From: Acidimicrobiia bacterium
GTDB lineage: Bacteria; Actinomycetota; Acidimicrobiia; IMCC26256; JAMXLJ01
Assembly (NCBI GenBank): GCA_024281095.1
Contig: JAMXLJ010000167.1
Span: forward strand, 1 to 36,783
Length of the DNA stretch: 36,783 nucleotides
Reading direction: 5' to 3'
Positions 31,548 through 36,783 of this stretch are shown one piece after another. Within the stretch, counting starts at the first letter, position 1, and every line of letters starts with the position of its first letter. Below the pieces are notes generated by a model. The model saw only the letters and a program-made list of their open reading frames with translations. It searched no databases and had not been told where the DNA came from. The position numbers and the translations under genes are program-made.

Positions 31548-32573
31548 TCACTCCCAGCTGAACGGCGCCAGCACGAAATGCGTCAGGCCCGCGACAACAC
31601 CGCGACCACGGTGCGCGGGCAGCTTGGCGAGCAGTGCCTCCACCGCGGTCGGCCCGGCATCGGTGACGCACGCGTAGACCGCTCGATCGGTGTCCCAGAC
31701 GAAGGTACGCGCGCCGGCACTGTCGTAGACGCGCACGCGATGCCCGTCGAGCGTCGCGTCATGCCCGCCGCTCGGAAGCGCGTCATGGTTGAGCCGGCCG
31801 TGCAACTCGAACACCGACATCCCGTGCAAGCCGTCGGTGTAATACAGCTGCAGGCTGCCGTCCTTCCGGCGGTACGCGTCGACGAGCTCGAAGCCCGCGC
31901 CGACTCGGCGTGGTGCCTGCCACCCACGGCCGAGACTCGCCGGGGAGACTTGTGACGCGCGATCGTGCGCACGTGGCAGCGTGGGCGGCGGCGTCGCCGC
32001 CGGCCGCACGGCGGAGATGGCGACGAACTCCACGGTGCGCACGGTGCGTCCGTGCTCGATCTGCTGGCGGCGCAGCAGCACTCCGGTGTCGCGGTCGAGG
32101 TAGAAGCGCTCGCGCAACGGACCGTGGAGTTGTACCGCTTCGATCACGCGGGTCTGATGGCCCGCCACGACACCGTCGGTCAACGCCGTGAAGCGGTAGT
32201 TCACGGTTGCCGCCGGGCCGGAGTCTGTCGACGCATCGGCACCGAGCGCGACCCAGCCGTCGCTCTCGCGCACGAGCCCTTCGTCGCCGTCGGCCATGAC
32301 GCGTCGCTGCGAGCCGACGACGAGCAGACCATCGTCGTCAGCGACCTTCACCTCCTGTGAGTGGCGCTTCGTGCCGTCGACCCACTCCACCCGCACGGTC
32401 CCCGTGAAGGTCGACTTCGTCACCGCGTCGCGCGCGACGGCCAGCGGGTCGGGTACGGACGGCTCGGGCTCGCGTTGGGTCGCGGCGGAGGCGTGCACGC
32501 CTACACCGGCCGCGACCACGGTCACCGTGACCGCGGCGCACGCCACGGCGACGCGCGTGCTTCGGAACCCCAT
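31548..32573 (-). CDS. RseB/MucB-like sigma-regulatory outer protein
   Basis: 341 residues. A signal-anchor helix (~6-28, VACAAVTVTVVAAGVGV) is followed by a beta-rich exported part. The middle (~40-190: VEWVDGTKRHSQEV, REERFYLD-like RERFYLDRDTGVLLRRQQI) resembles the MucB/RseB N-terminal domain, which has a lipoprotein-carrier (LolA/LppX) fold. RseB senses envelope damage and protects the anti-sigma factor from cleavage. The gene begins 10 nt after the anti-sigma gene in the same operon, which supports the role. Family assignment rests on fold-like motifs and context; length and topology agree. Confidence 0.75.
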   Translation of the reverse strand: MGFRSTRVAVACAAVTVTVVAAGVGVHASAATQREPEPSVPDPLAVARDAVTKSTFTGTVRVEWVDGTKRHSQEVKVADDDGLLVVGSQRRVMADGDEGLVRESDGWVALGADASTDSGPAATVNYRFTALTDGVVAGHQTRVIEAVQLHGPLRERFYLDRDTGVLLRRQQIEHGRTVRTVEFVAISAVRPAATPPPTLPRAHDRASQVSPASLGRGWQAPRRVGAGFELVDAYRRKDGSLQLYYTDGLHGMSVFELHGRLNHDALPSGGHDATLDGHRVRVYDSAGARTFVWDTDRAVYACVTDAGPTAVEALLAKLPAHRGRGVVAGLTHFVLAPFSWE

Positions 32574-32583
32574 CACGTCGCGC

Positions 32584-33015
32584 TCATCGGCGGAACCCGA
32601 TGGGCGCCAGCTGCGTGATGGGATCCTGGCTGAGTGAGGATCGCGTCGCGTGCGAGTCCACGAGCGTCGCAACGGACGGCGACGCGTGATGAGGAGAGGG
32701 CACGAGGAACGCGACCGCCACCACCGCGGCCGCGGCACCGCCCGCAATCCACCCGAGCGGGCCGCCGACTCGGTGGCGCGTCACACGACTCCGGCGCGGG
32801 CCCTCGTCGAGAACCGCCTCCCAGAAACCACTCGGTGGTTCAGGCAGCGGCAACGCGCGTACACGCGCGCGGACGTCGGTGATCTCCGCGAGCACGGCGA
32901 CCCACGCGGCCGACCGTGCCAGCTCCTGTTCCACCGCGGCGCGCTGGACCGGGCTGAGCTCGCCGTCGAGGTAGCCGGACAGCAGGTCTTCGGGGAGCGA
33001 TCCGGGGGCGCTCAT
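32584..33015 (-). CDS. Anti-sigma factor (RseA-like, no zinc motif)
   Basis: 143 residues. The N-terminal helical part (PEDLLSGYLDGELSPVQRAAVEQEL) is the anti-sigma ASD-type start seen in actinobacterial RseA/RskA-like proteins, with LxGYLDGEL-type motif. One transmembrane helix (~88-105, GWIAGGAAAAVVAVAFLV) leads to a short outer tail. There is no Cys, so the H-x3-C-x2-C zinc motif of redox-controlled anti-sigmas is absent; release is more likely by proteolysis. ATG 33015 overlaps the sigma stop (ATGA). It would hold the ECF factor at the membrane. Confidence 0.88.
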   Translation of the reverse strand: MSAPGSLPEDLLSGYLDGELSPVQRAAVEQELARSAAWVAVLAEITDVRARVRALPLPEPPSGFWEAVLDEGPRRSRVTRHRVGGPLGWIAGGAAAAVVAVAFLVPSPHHASPSVATLVDSHATRSSLSQDPITQLAPIGFRR

Positions 33016-33524
33016 CCGGGCACACCTCCTTGCTGCAGCGCCGCTCGCAGCATCCGCCGCCCGCGATGGATCCTCGAACGAACCGTCCCGACCGGCGCCC
33101 CCGTGGCGACCGCGATGTCCTCGTAGGCAAGGTCCGCGACGTCGCACAGCACCACGGCGACCCGGAACTCCTCGGGGAGTGACGACAACGCGGCCTGCAC
33201 GTCGGCGGACAGTTCGGCGCTCGCCTCGTCGGCCGAGGGCGCTGCCGGAAGCACCCGGTCGGGGTCGTCGGGCAGTGCGGTGACAGGCCGGCGGCGGCGC
33301 CGTCGCACCTCGTCGAGGAAGACGTTCGTCACGATCCGGGCCAACCACCCTTCCAGCGATCCCGGCTGGTACGTCTCCAGGCCCTTGCGGACACGGAGCA
33401 GCGCCTCTTGCACGAGATCGGCGGCGTCGTCGCTGTTGCCTGTCAGTCGGTAGGCGACCTGATAGAGGAACCGCCCATGTTCACGGGCGACTTCGTCCCA
33501 GGTCGGTACACCGTCGGATGTCAC
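33012..33524 (-). CDS. ECF RNA polymerase sigma factor, SigE-like
   Basis: 170 residues. Sigma-2 region (~15-75): FLYQVAYRLTGNSDDAADLVQEALLRV, ending WLARIVTNVFLDEVRRRRRR. Sigma-4 region (~105-162): ALSSLPEEFRVAVVLCDVADLAYEDIAVATGAPVGTVRSRIHRGRRMLR. No sigma-3 domain, so it is an ECF factor. GTG 33524 is fixed by the fold and by the promoter GGGAACC-N16-CGTT immediately upstream, which it probably recognises itself. First gene of the operon sigma / anti-sigma / RseB-like. Neighbouring htrA and tatA recall the mycobacterial sigE-rseA-htrA-tatB cluster. Confidence 0.94.
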   Translation of the reverse strand: MTSDGVPTWDEVAREHGRFLYQVAYRLTGNSDDAADLVQEALLRVRKGLETYQPGSLEGWLARIVTNVFLDEVRRRRRRPVTALPDDPDRVLPAAPSADEASAELSADVQAALSSLPEEFRVAVVLCDVADLAYEDIAVATGAPVGTVRSRIHRGRRMLRAALQQGGVPG

Positions 33525-33527
33525 GAC

Positions 33528-33554
33528 AACGTCAGGGGTGCGCAGGAGGTTCCC
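33528..33554 (-). promoter_or_regulatory. ECF-type autoregulatory promoter of the sigma operon (GGGAACC-N16-CGTT)
   Basis: On the minus strand GGGAACC (33554-33548) is followed after 16 nt by CGTT (33531-33528), with GTG 33524 three nt further on, so the mRNA would be nearly leaderless. This matches the SigE/SigH-type consensus GGAAC-N16-18-GTT. Confidence 0.75.
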
Positions 33555-33599
33555 GCGTCCAGCCTCGCCGGGTGGACGCGGCGGGGTGGACCAACCCGG

Positions 33600-33773
33600 C
33601 TACGGCTTTGCCTCGGGTGGATGGGGCTGCTCGCGGGCGCCTTCTTCGAGCCCCTTCTTGAACTCCTTCGACGCCTGACCCATCGAGCGGGCGAGCTTGG
33701 GCAGGCGGGTGCTCCCGAACACGAGGAGCACGACAGCGAGGATGATCAGGAGCTCGGGAACGCCGAGGTTCAT
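33600..33773 (-). CDS. tatA: TatA/TatB-type twin-arginine translocase subunit
   Basis: 57 residues (below the usual length cut-off for ORF calls). The N-terminus MNLGVPELLIILAVVLLVFG is the short transmembrane helix with the Pro-Glu of Tat proteins, then the F-G-x-x-x-L-P hinge (FGSTRLPKL) and the amphipathic helix ARSMGQASKEFKKGLEEG, ending in a Pro-rich tail. TatA multimers form the pore for folded proteins. ATG 33773 has AAAGGG about 5 nt upstream. It is 33 bp after the oxidoreductase gene on the same strand and 75 bp before the sigma operon. TatA is more likely than TatB because of the FGxxxLP hinge and short length. No tatC is nearby. Confidence 0.93.
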   Translation of the reverse strand: MNLGVPELLIILAVVLLVFGSTRLPKLARSMGQASKEFKKGLEEGAREQPHPPEAKP

Positions 33774-33806
33774 GGGAGCCCTTTCGGAGAGTTGCCCGCG
33801 GAGACG

Positions 33807-34850
33807 TTACCGCCGGCGCCCGGCCGCAGGCTCGTTGGCAGGCACACGAACCCGGGCGGCCGCGGCGGCGAGGAGCTCGACGTCGTCCAGCGAGGCGACC
33901 TGGAACGGCACCGCGCCCGCCCCGAGGATGATCGTCTCGACACCCAGCGCGTCCCAGTCCGAGAGTTGCTCGGCCACCTGCTCCACCGTGCCGACGAGGC
34001 GGCCGGCCCGCCATTCGTCGAGGGTCACACCGTCGAGGACTCCCGGCGGCGTCACGGCGTGAAGTCGCTCGAACCTGCGCTCTAGGTCGCGTTCGTCCTC
34101 GCCGCACAGCGCGTACAGGCCGACGGACCGCCACACCGTGCCCGGATCGCGCCCGATCTCGTCGCACGCGCGTCTGAGGGTCTCGAGCCGCTGCCCATAC
34201 TGCTCCGTCGTCCACACCCAGGACGCGTTCCAACCGTCGGCGTGGCGCGCCGCGAGCCGCACCAGGCGGTCGCCCTTGCCCCCGACGAAGACCGGTGGCC
34301 GCGGCCTCTGGACCGGCGGGGGGTCGTTCCTTGCGGCGACGGCGCGGTGGTAGCGGCCCTCGAAGGTGAACCCTTCTGCGTCCGGGCGCGCGGTGAGCAT
34401 CCCCTTGCAGACCTGCACCGCTTCGGCAAGACGGGCCAGGCGGACGCCGGGCGGAGGGAACTCCATGCCGACCGCCTCGTAGTCGGGCTCGTACCAACCC
34501 GCGCCGAGCCCGACGTCGATGCGGCCGCCGCTCAACCGGTCGAGCGTCGCGACGGCTTTGGCGAGGACCGACGCCGGCCGCATCGCCTCGCAGAACACGA
34601 GCGCGCCGAGCCGGACGCGTGCGACCGTGCGACTCAACGCTCCGAGGGCCGCAACCGGCTCGAAGGTGCCGTAGCGGCGACCGTCGGCGCCGTACTTCGC
34701 GAGGTCGAAGACGACGTGGTCCGAGACCCACACCGAATCGAGGCCGACCTCCTCGGCGCGCACCGCATGGTGCACGAGCGTGTCCCACCGGACCGGCGAC
34801 TCGCCCGGTACGGAGTAGTCGTAATGCGGAAGAGCCAGACCGATGCGCAC
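33807..34850 (-). CDS. LLM-class (luciferase-like) flavin/F420-dependent oxidoreductase
   Basis: 347 residues. The TIM-barrel luciferase-like fold is marked by RIGLALPHYDYS, VGLDSVWVSDHVVF, the substrate/cofactor region VATLDRLSGGRIDVGLGAGWYEPDYEAVG and PPVFVGGKGDRLVRLAARHADGWN. In Actinobacteria this group mostly uses coenzyme F420, elsewhere FMN; which applies here cannot be seen. GTG 34850 is chosen because TACAGT lies exactly 6 nt before it; GTG 34853 is one codon longer. It starts 26 bp from the divergent formiminotransferase gene and precedes tatA. Substrate unknown. Confidence 0.92.
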   Translation of the reverse strand: MRIGLALPHYDYSVPGESPVRWDTLVHHAVRAEEVGLDSVWVSDHVVFDLAKYGADGRRYGTFEPVAALGALSRTVARVRLGALVFCEAMRPASVLAKAVATLDRLSGGRIDVGLGAGWYEPDYEAVGMEFPPPGVRLARLAEAVQVCKGMLTARPDAEGFTFEGRYHRAVAARNDPPPVQRPRPPVFVGGKGDRLVRLAARHADGWNASWVWTTEQYGQRLETLRRACDEIGRDPGTVWRSVGLYALCGEDERDLERRFERLHAVTPPGVLDGVTLDEWRAGRLVGTVEQVAEQLSDWDALGVETIILGAGAVPFQVASLDDVELLAAAAARVRVPANEPAAGRRR

Positions 34851-34856
34851 CACGCC

Positions 34857-34862
34857 ACTGTA
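34857..34862 (-). promoter_or_regulatory. -10 element (TACAGT) for the LLM oxidoreductase gene
   Basis: TACAGT on the minus strand, 6 nt, then GTG 34850. It lies two nt from the -10 of the divergent gene, so the two polymerases cannot bind at once. Confidence 0.55.
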
Positions 34863-34864
34863 CG

Positions 34865-34870
34865 TAACGT
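34865..34870 (+). promoter_or_regulatory. -10 element (TAACGT) for the formiminotransferase-like gene
   Basis: TAACGT, 6 nt, then GTG 34877, predicting a leaderless mRNA. Confidence 0.55.
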
Positions 34871-34876
34871 TGCGGC

Positions 34877-35758
34877 GTGCTCGAATGCGTGGTGAACGCG
34901 TCGGAAGGCCGCGACGCCGAAGCGCTGGACGACCTCGCCGATGCCGCGGGGCCCACGCTCCTCGACGTGCACACCGACCACGATCACCATCGGTCGGTGT
35001 TCACGCTCGCGGGTGACGCCGGCGCGGTGGAGCAAGGAGTCCGCTCACTGGCCCGGCGTGCCGCAGCGCGGTTGTCACTCGCGGACCACCACGGCGTTCA
35101 TCCACGGCTCGGGGTGGTCGACGTCGTGCCGTTTGTCGCGCTGGACCCGACCCCGCGCGATGTCGCGCGTGAGGCCGCGCTCCGGTACGCCGAGTGGTCG
35201 GCTGCCGAGCTCGGCGTACCGGTGTTCCTCTACGACGATGCCGACGAGCAGCACCGCACGTTGCCCGACGCGCGCCACGACGCGTTCACGCGGCGGCGCC
35301 CCGATCTCGGCCCGGCCGCGCCGAATCCGCGTCTCGGCGCGACGGCGGTCGGTGCGCGCGCACCGCTCGTCGCGGTGAACTGCGAGCTCGACCGCGATGA
35401 CGTACGCCTTGCGCGTGCCATCGCCGCCTCGGTGCGCGAGCGCGACGGTGGCCTACCCGGTGTCCGTGCGCTCGGGCTGCACCTCGCGTCGCGCCGGCGA
35501 GCCCAGGTCTCGATGAACCTCGTCGCACTCGAACGCACCGGTTTGGAACGTGCCTGTACAACGGTGCGCGACCACGCGCGCGCTGCCCACGACGATGTCA
35601 CGCGAGTGGAGCTCGTGGGGTTGGTACCCGGGGCGGAGCTCGCTCGGTGCAGCGACGCGTTCCGCGTGTGGACCGGGATCAGCGAGACATCGACGATCGA
35701 GGCCCGCGCCGCCGCCGCGGCGCGCAACGCCGCGCGGGGGCGGGTTGACGGGGTCTGA
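34877..35758 (+). CDS. Glutamate formiminotransferase-like protein (FTCD N-terminal family)
   Basis: 293 residues. Visible motifs are ECVVNASEGRD (start of the family), TDHDHHRSVFTLAG, the catalytic-His region DHHGVHPRLGVVDVVPFVAL with H75, and GVPVFLYDDAD. The second half carries NCELDRDDVRLARAIAASVRE and GLPGVRALGLHLASRRRAQVSMNL. The family transfers the formimino group of N-formimino-L-glutamate to tetrahydrofolate in histidine breakdown. No hut genes are nearby, so a different folate-linked role is possible. The long C-terminal cyclodeaminase domain of eukaryotic FTCD is absent. It converges on whiB2, with a weak hairpin at 35770-35782. Confidence 0.9.
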   Translation: MLECVVNASEGRDAEALDDLADAAGPTLLDVHTDHDHHRSVFTLAGDAGAVEQGVRSLARRAAARLSLADHHGVHPRLGVVDVVPFVALDPTPRDVAREAALRYAEWSAAELGVPVFLYDDADEQHRTLPDARHDAFTRRRPDLGPAAPNPRLGATAVGARAPLVAVNCELDRDDVRLARAIAASVRERDGGLPGVRALGLHLASRRRAQVSMNLVALERTGLERACTTVRDHARAAHDDVTRVELVGLVPGAELARCSDAFRVWTGISETSTIEARAAAAARNAARGRVDGV

Positions 35759-35769
35759 CGCTGCCGCGC

Positions 35770-35782
35770 CGGCCTCTGGCCG
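35770..35782. terminator. Short hairpin between convergent genes
   Basis: CGGCC-TCT-GGCCG lies between the formiminotransferase and whiB2 stops. Five base pairs and no T-run, so termination efficiency is doubtful. Confidence 0.35.
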
Positions 35783-35794
35783 ACGCGACGTCCG

Positions 35795-36127
35795 TCATGC
35801 GGACGCGGCCGCCCGGCGCGCGAGGGCACGCTGACGGCGGAGCCGTCGTCGTTCGCGCTCGGAGAGGCCGCCCCAGATGCCGAACTTCTCGCCGTTGCAC
35901 AAGGCGTACTCGAGGCATTCGAGGCGCACCTCGCAGCCGCCGCAGACTGCCTTGGCCTCGCGCGTCGAGGCCCCCCGCTCGGGGAAGAAGAGGTCGGGGT
36001 CGACGCCGAGGCAGTTGGCGCGCTCCTGCCACCGCCGCTCCCCGTTCTCGCCCGGGCCTCCAGCAGTTCCCAAGGTGACGGGCACAGGGCCCGCGGACAT
36101 CCGGTTGGCGATGAGCATCTCGTGCAT
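35795..36127 (-). CDS. WhiB-family iron-sulfur regulator (copy 2)
   Basis: 110 residues from ATG 36127. Cluster cysteines C39, C62, C65 and C71 (C-x22-C-x2-C-x5-C), an extra C77 just after, the G-I-W-G-G turn (~83-87) and basic tail SERERRRLRRQRALARR. The preceding WQERANCLGVDPDLFFPERG is the entry typical of WhiB2/WhmD-like proteins linked to septation, but the subfamily is inference. Start: GAGGGGGG lies ~7 nt before ATG 36127; longer in-frame starts exist (to 36313) but add an unconserved Arg-rich stretch. A 315-bp non-coding region lies upstream, shared with the divergent macrodomain gene. Confidence 0.93.
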   Translation of the reverse strand: MHEMLIANRMSAGPVPVTLGTAGGPGENGERRWQERANCLGVDPDLFFPERGASTREAKAVCGGCEVRLECLEYALCNGEKFGIWGGLSERERRRLRRQRALARRAAASA

Positions 36128-36202
36128 CGGCCGCCCCCCTCGCTTTCTGACCCGCATGCGCGCGTCGAACTCCTCTCGAAGCACGCCGGCTGTTCGAACG
36201 TC

Positions 36203-36221
36203 CCCGGGCTTGACGCCCGGG
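36203..36221. other. Hairpin in the whiB2 upstream region
   Basis: CCCGGGC (36203-36209) and GCCCGGG (36215-36221) pair around a 5-nt loop, ~80 bp before whiB2. It may be a leader structure or an old terminator. Confidence 0.45.
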
Positions 36222-36314
36222 CACGGCACCGCTGGAATCGGCCGGCGGAAGTGCCCGTCGACCGTTCTCCCCTCATGGGAACTCCATGCCCGTAATTTCG
36301 GCCTTGGAATCACC

Positions 36315-36332
36315 CTGTTGGAATTACAACAG
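36315..36332. promoter_or_regulatory. Dyad operator-like site in an A+T-rich patch between whiB2 and the macrodomain gene
   Basis: CTGTTG-GAATTA-CAACAG is a perfect 6-6-6 dyad in the most A+T-rich part of the window's intergenic DNA. TTGGAA (36318-36323) and TATGGT (36339-36344) could be a plus-strand -35/-10 pair with 15-nt spacing for the macrodomain gene. The rest of the 36128-36442 gap shows only the hairpin above. Confidence 0.5.
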
Positions 36333-36442
36333 TGTCACTATGGTCGGTTGCGGCGCCGGGTGCAAGTGGCAACTTCTCGCGACGTGGTCACGCGCCCACG
36401 CTGCCGAACGTGCGTTCGCTGCGCCGCGGGCGGTCTGAGGCC

Positions 36443-36783
36443 GTGATCCTCGAGACCCGGTTGGGCGACATCACCGAGGAGCGGGTGGACGCGATCGTCA
36501 ACGCGGCCAACCAGCACCTCGCGGGTGGCGGCGGCGTCGACGGCGCGATCCACCGGGCCGCGGGAGCCCGGGAACTGCGCGCCGCGTGCGCCGCACTCGG
36601 CGGATGCGCCACGGGCGACGCCAAGGCGACGGAGGCGTTCCGGTTGGCGGCCCGTTGGATCATCCACGCCGTCGGCCCCCGGTATCGCGGGGGCGGCCAC
36701 GGCGAAGCGGCGCTGCTCGAGTCGTGCTACCGCCGCTCCCTCGAGGTCGCCGACGAGCTCGGTGCCCGCTCGGTCGCGTTCCC
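36443..36783 (+). CDS. Macrodomain protein (ADP-ribose/O-acetyl-ADP-ribose deacetylase-like), 3' end outside window
   Basis: 113 complete codons from GTG 36443 to the right edge with no stop. The macrodomain core is clear: [35 protein letters not shown], which contains the A-I-V-N-A-A-N ribose-binding motif and the G-G-G-V-x-G-A-I loop. [23 protein letters not shown] and [21 protein letters not shown] follow, as in YmdB/MacroD-type enzymes that deacetylate O-acetyl-ADP-ribose or remove ADP-ribose from proteins. Full-length members are ~170 residues, so about one third is missing. GTG 36443 is weakly supported by GAGG; GTG 36410 is an alternative. Confidence 0.9.
   Translation, partial: MILETRLGDITEERVDAIVNAANQHLAGGGGVDGAIHRAAGARELRAACAALGGCATGDAKATEAFRLAARWIIHAVGPRYRGGGHGEAALLESCYRRSLEVADELGARSVAF

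Overview
The window is a stretch of a high-G+C actinobacterial chromosome (about 70% G+C by eye). No rRNA, tRNA, CRISPR array, transposase or phage integration module is visible. Actinobacterial markers include two WhiB proteins, a SenX3/RegX3-type pair beside pstSCAB, an F420-type luciferase-like oxidoreductase, an Eis-type acetyltransferase, a DUF2342 zinc metalloprotease, UPF0182, DivIVA and a YlbL-like PDZ-Lon protease. The mix resembles class Acidimicrobiia, but that placement is inference from gene content. Genes are dense, and GTG starts are common.

Layout: (1) 1-7.9 kb is an envelope/cell-shape block on the minus strand: UPF0182 (runs off the left edge), a long DivIVA coiled-coil protein with an odd Cys-rich C-terminus, a PDZ-Lon protease, and an MreB homologue that appears to start at CTG and overlaps a small membrane-protein gene behind moaE; a HEAT-repeat gene is inserted on the plus strand. 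(2) 8.5-16.7 kb is mixed: an HtrA-like protein lacking catalytic His and Ser, a fused siroheme-decarboxylase-type (AhbA-AhbB/NirDL) protein, an SDR epimerase, a DUF2342 metalloprotease, a short 3-hydroxyacyl-CoA dehydrogenase, an Eis-like acetyltransferase and an MFS protein. (3) 16.8-22.1 kb is a plus-strand polyphosphate/nucleotide block: ppk1, CHAD, Nudix, histidine phosphatase, surE and a peroxiredoxin. (4) 22.1-29.1 kb is the phosphate regulon: pstS-pstC-pstA-pstB-senX3-regX3 on the minus strand and phoU divergent, with 11-nt-periodic PHO-box-like repeats between pstS and phoU. (5) 29.1-33.8 kb is an envelope-stress block: htrA, whiB, and an operon of ECF sigma factor, anti-sigma factor and RseB-like protein, with tatA next to it. 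(6) 33.8 kb to the end holds an LLM-class oxidoreductase, a glutamate formiminotransferase-like gene, a second whiB, and a macrodomain gene cut by the right edge.

Two regulatory circuits can be read from the DNA. First, GGGAACC-N16-CGTT (ECF -35/-10) lies before the sigma operon and before whiB, and a GGAACC-N17-CGTT version lies before htrA. This suggests an autoregulated envelope-stress regulon encoded next to its targets, comparable to the sigE-rseA-htrA-tatB locus of Mycobacterium. Second, PHO-box-like repeats sit where the locally encoded RegX3-type regulator would be expected to act on pstS/phoU, beside the polyphosphate genes. Many genes also show TAnnnT exactly 6 nt before the start codon, the signature of leaderless transcription.
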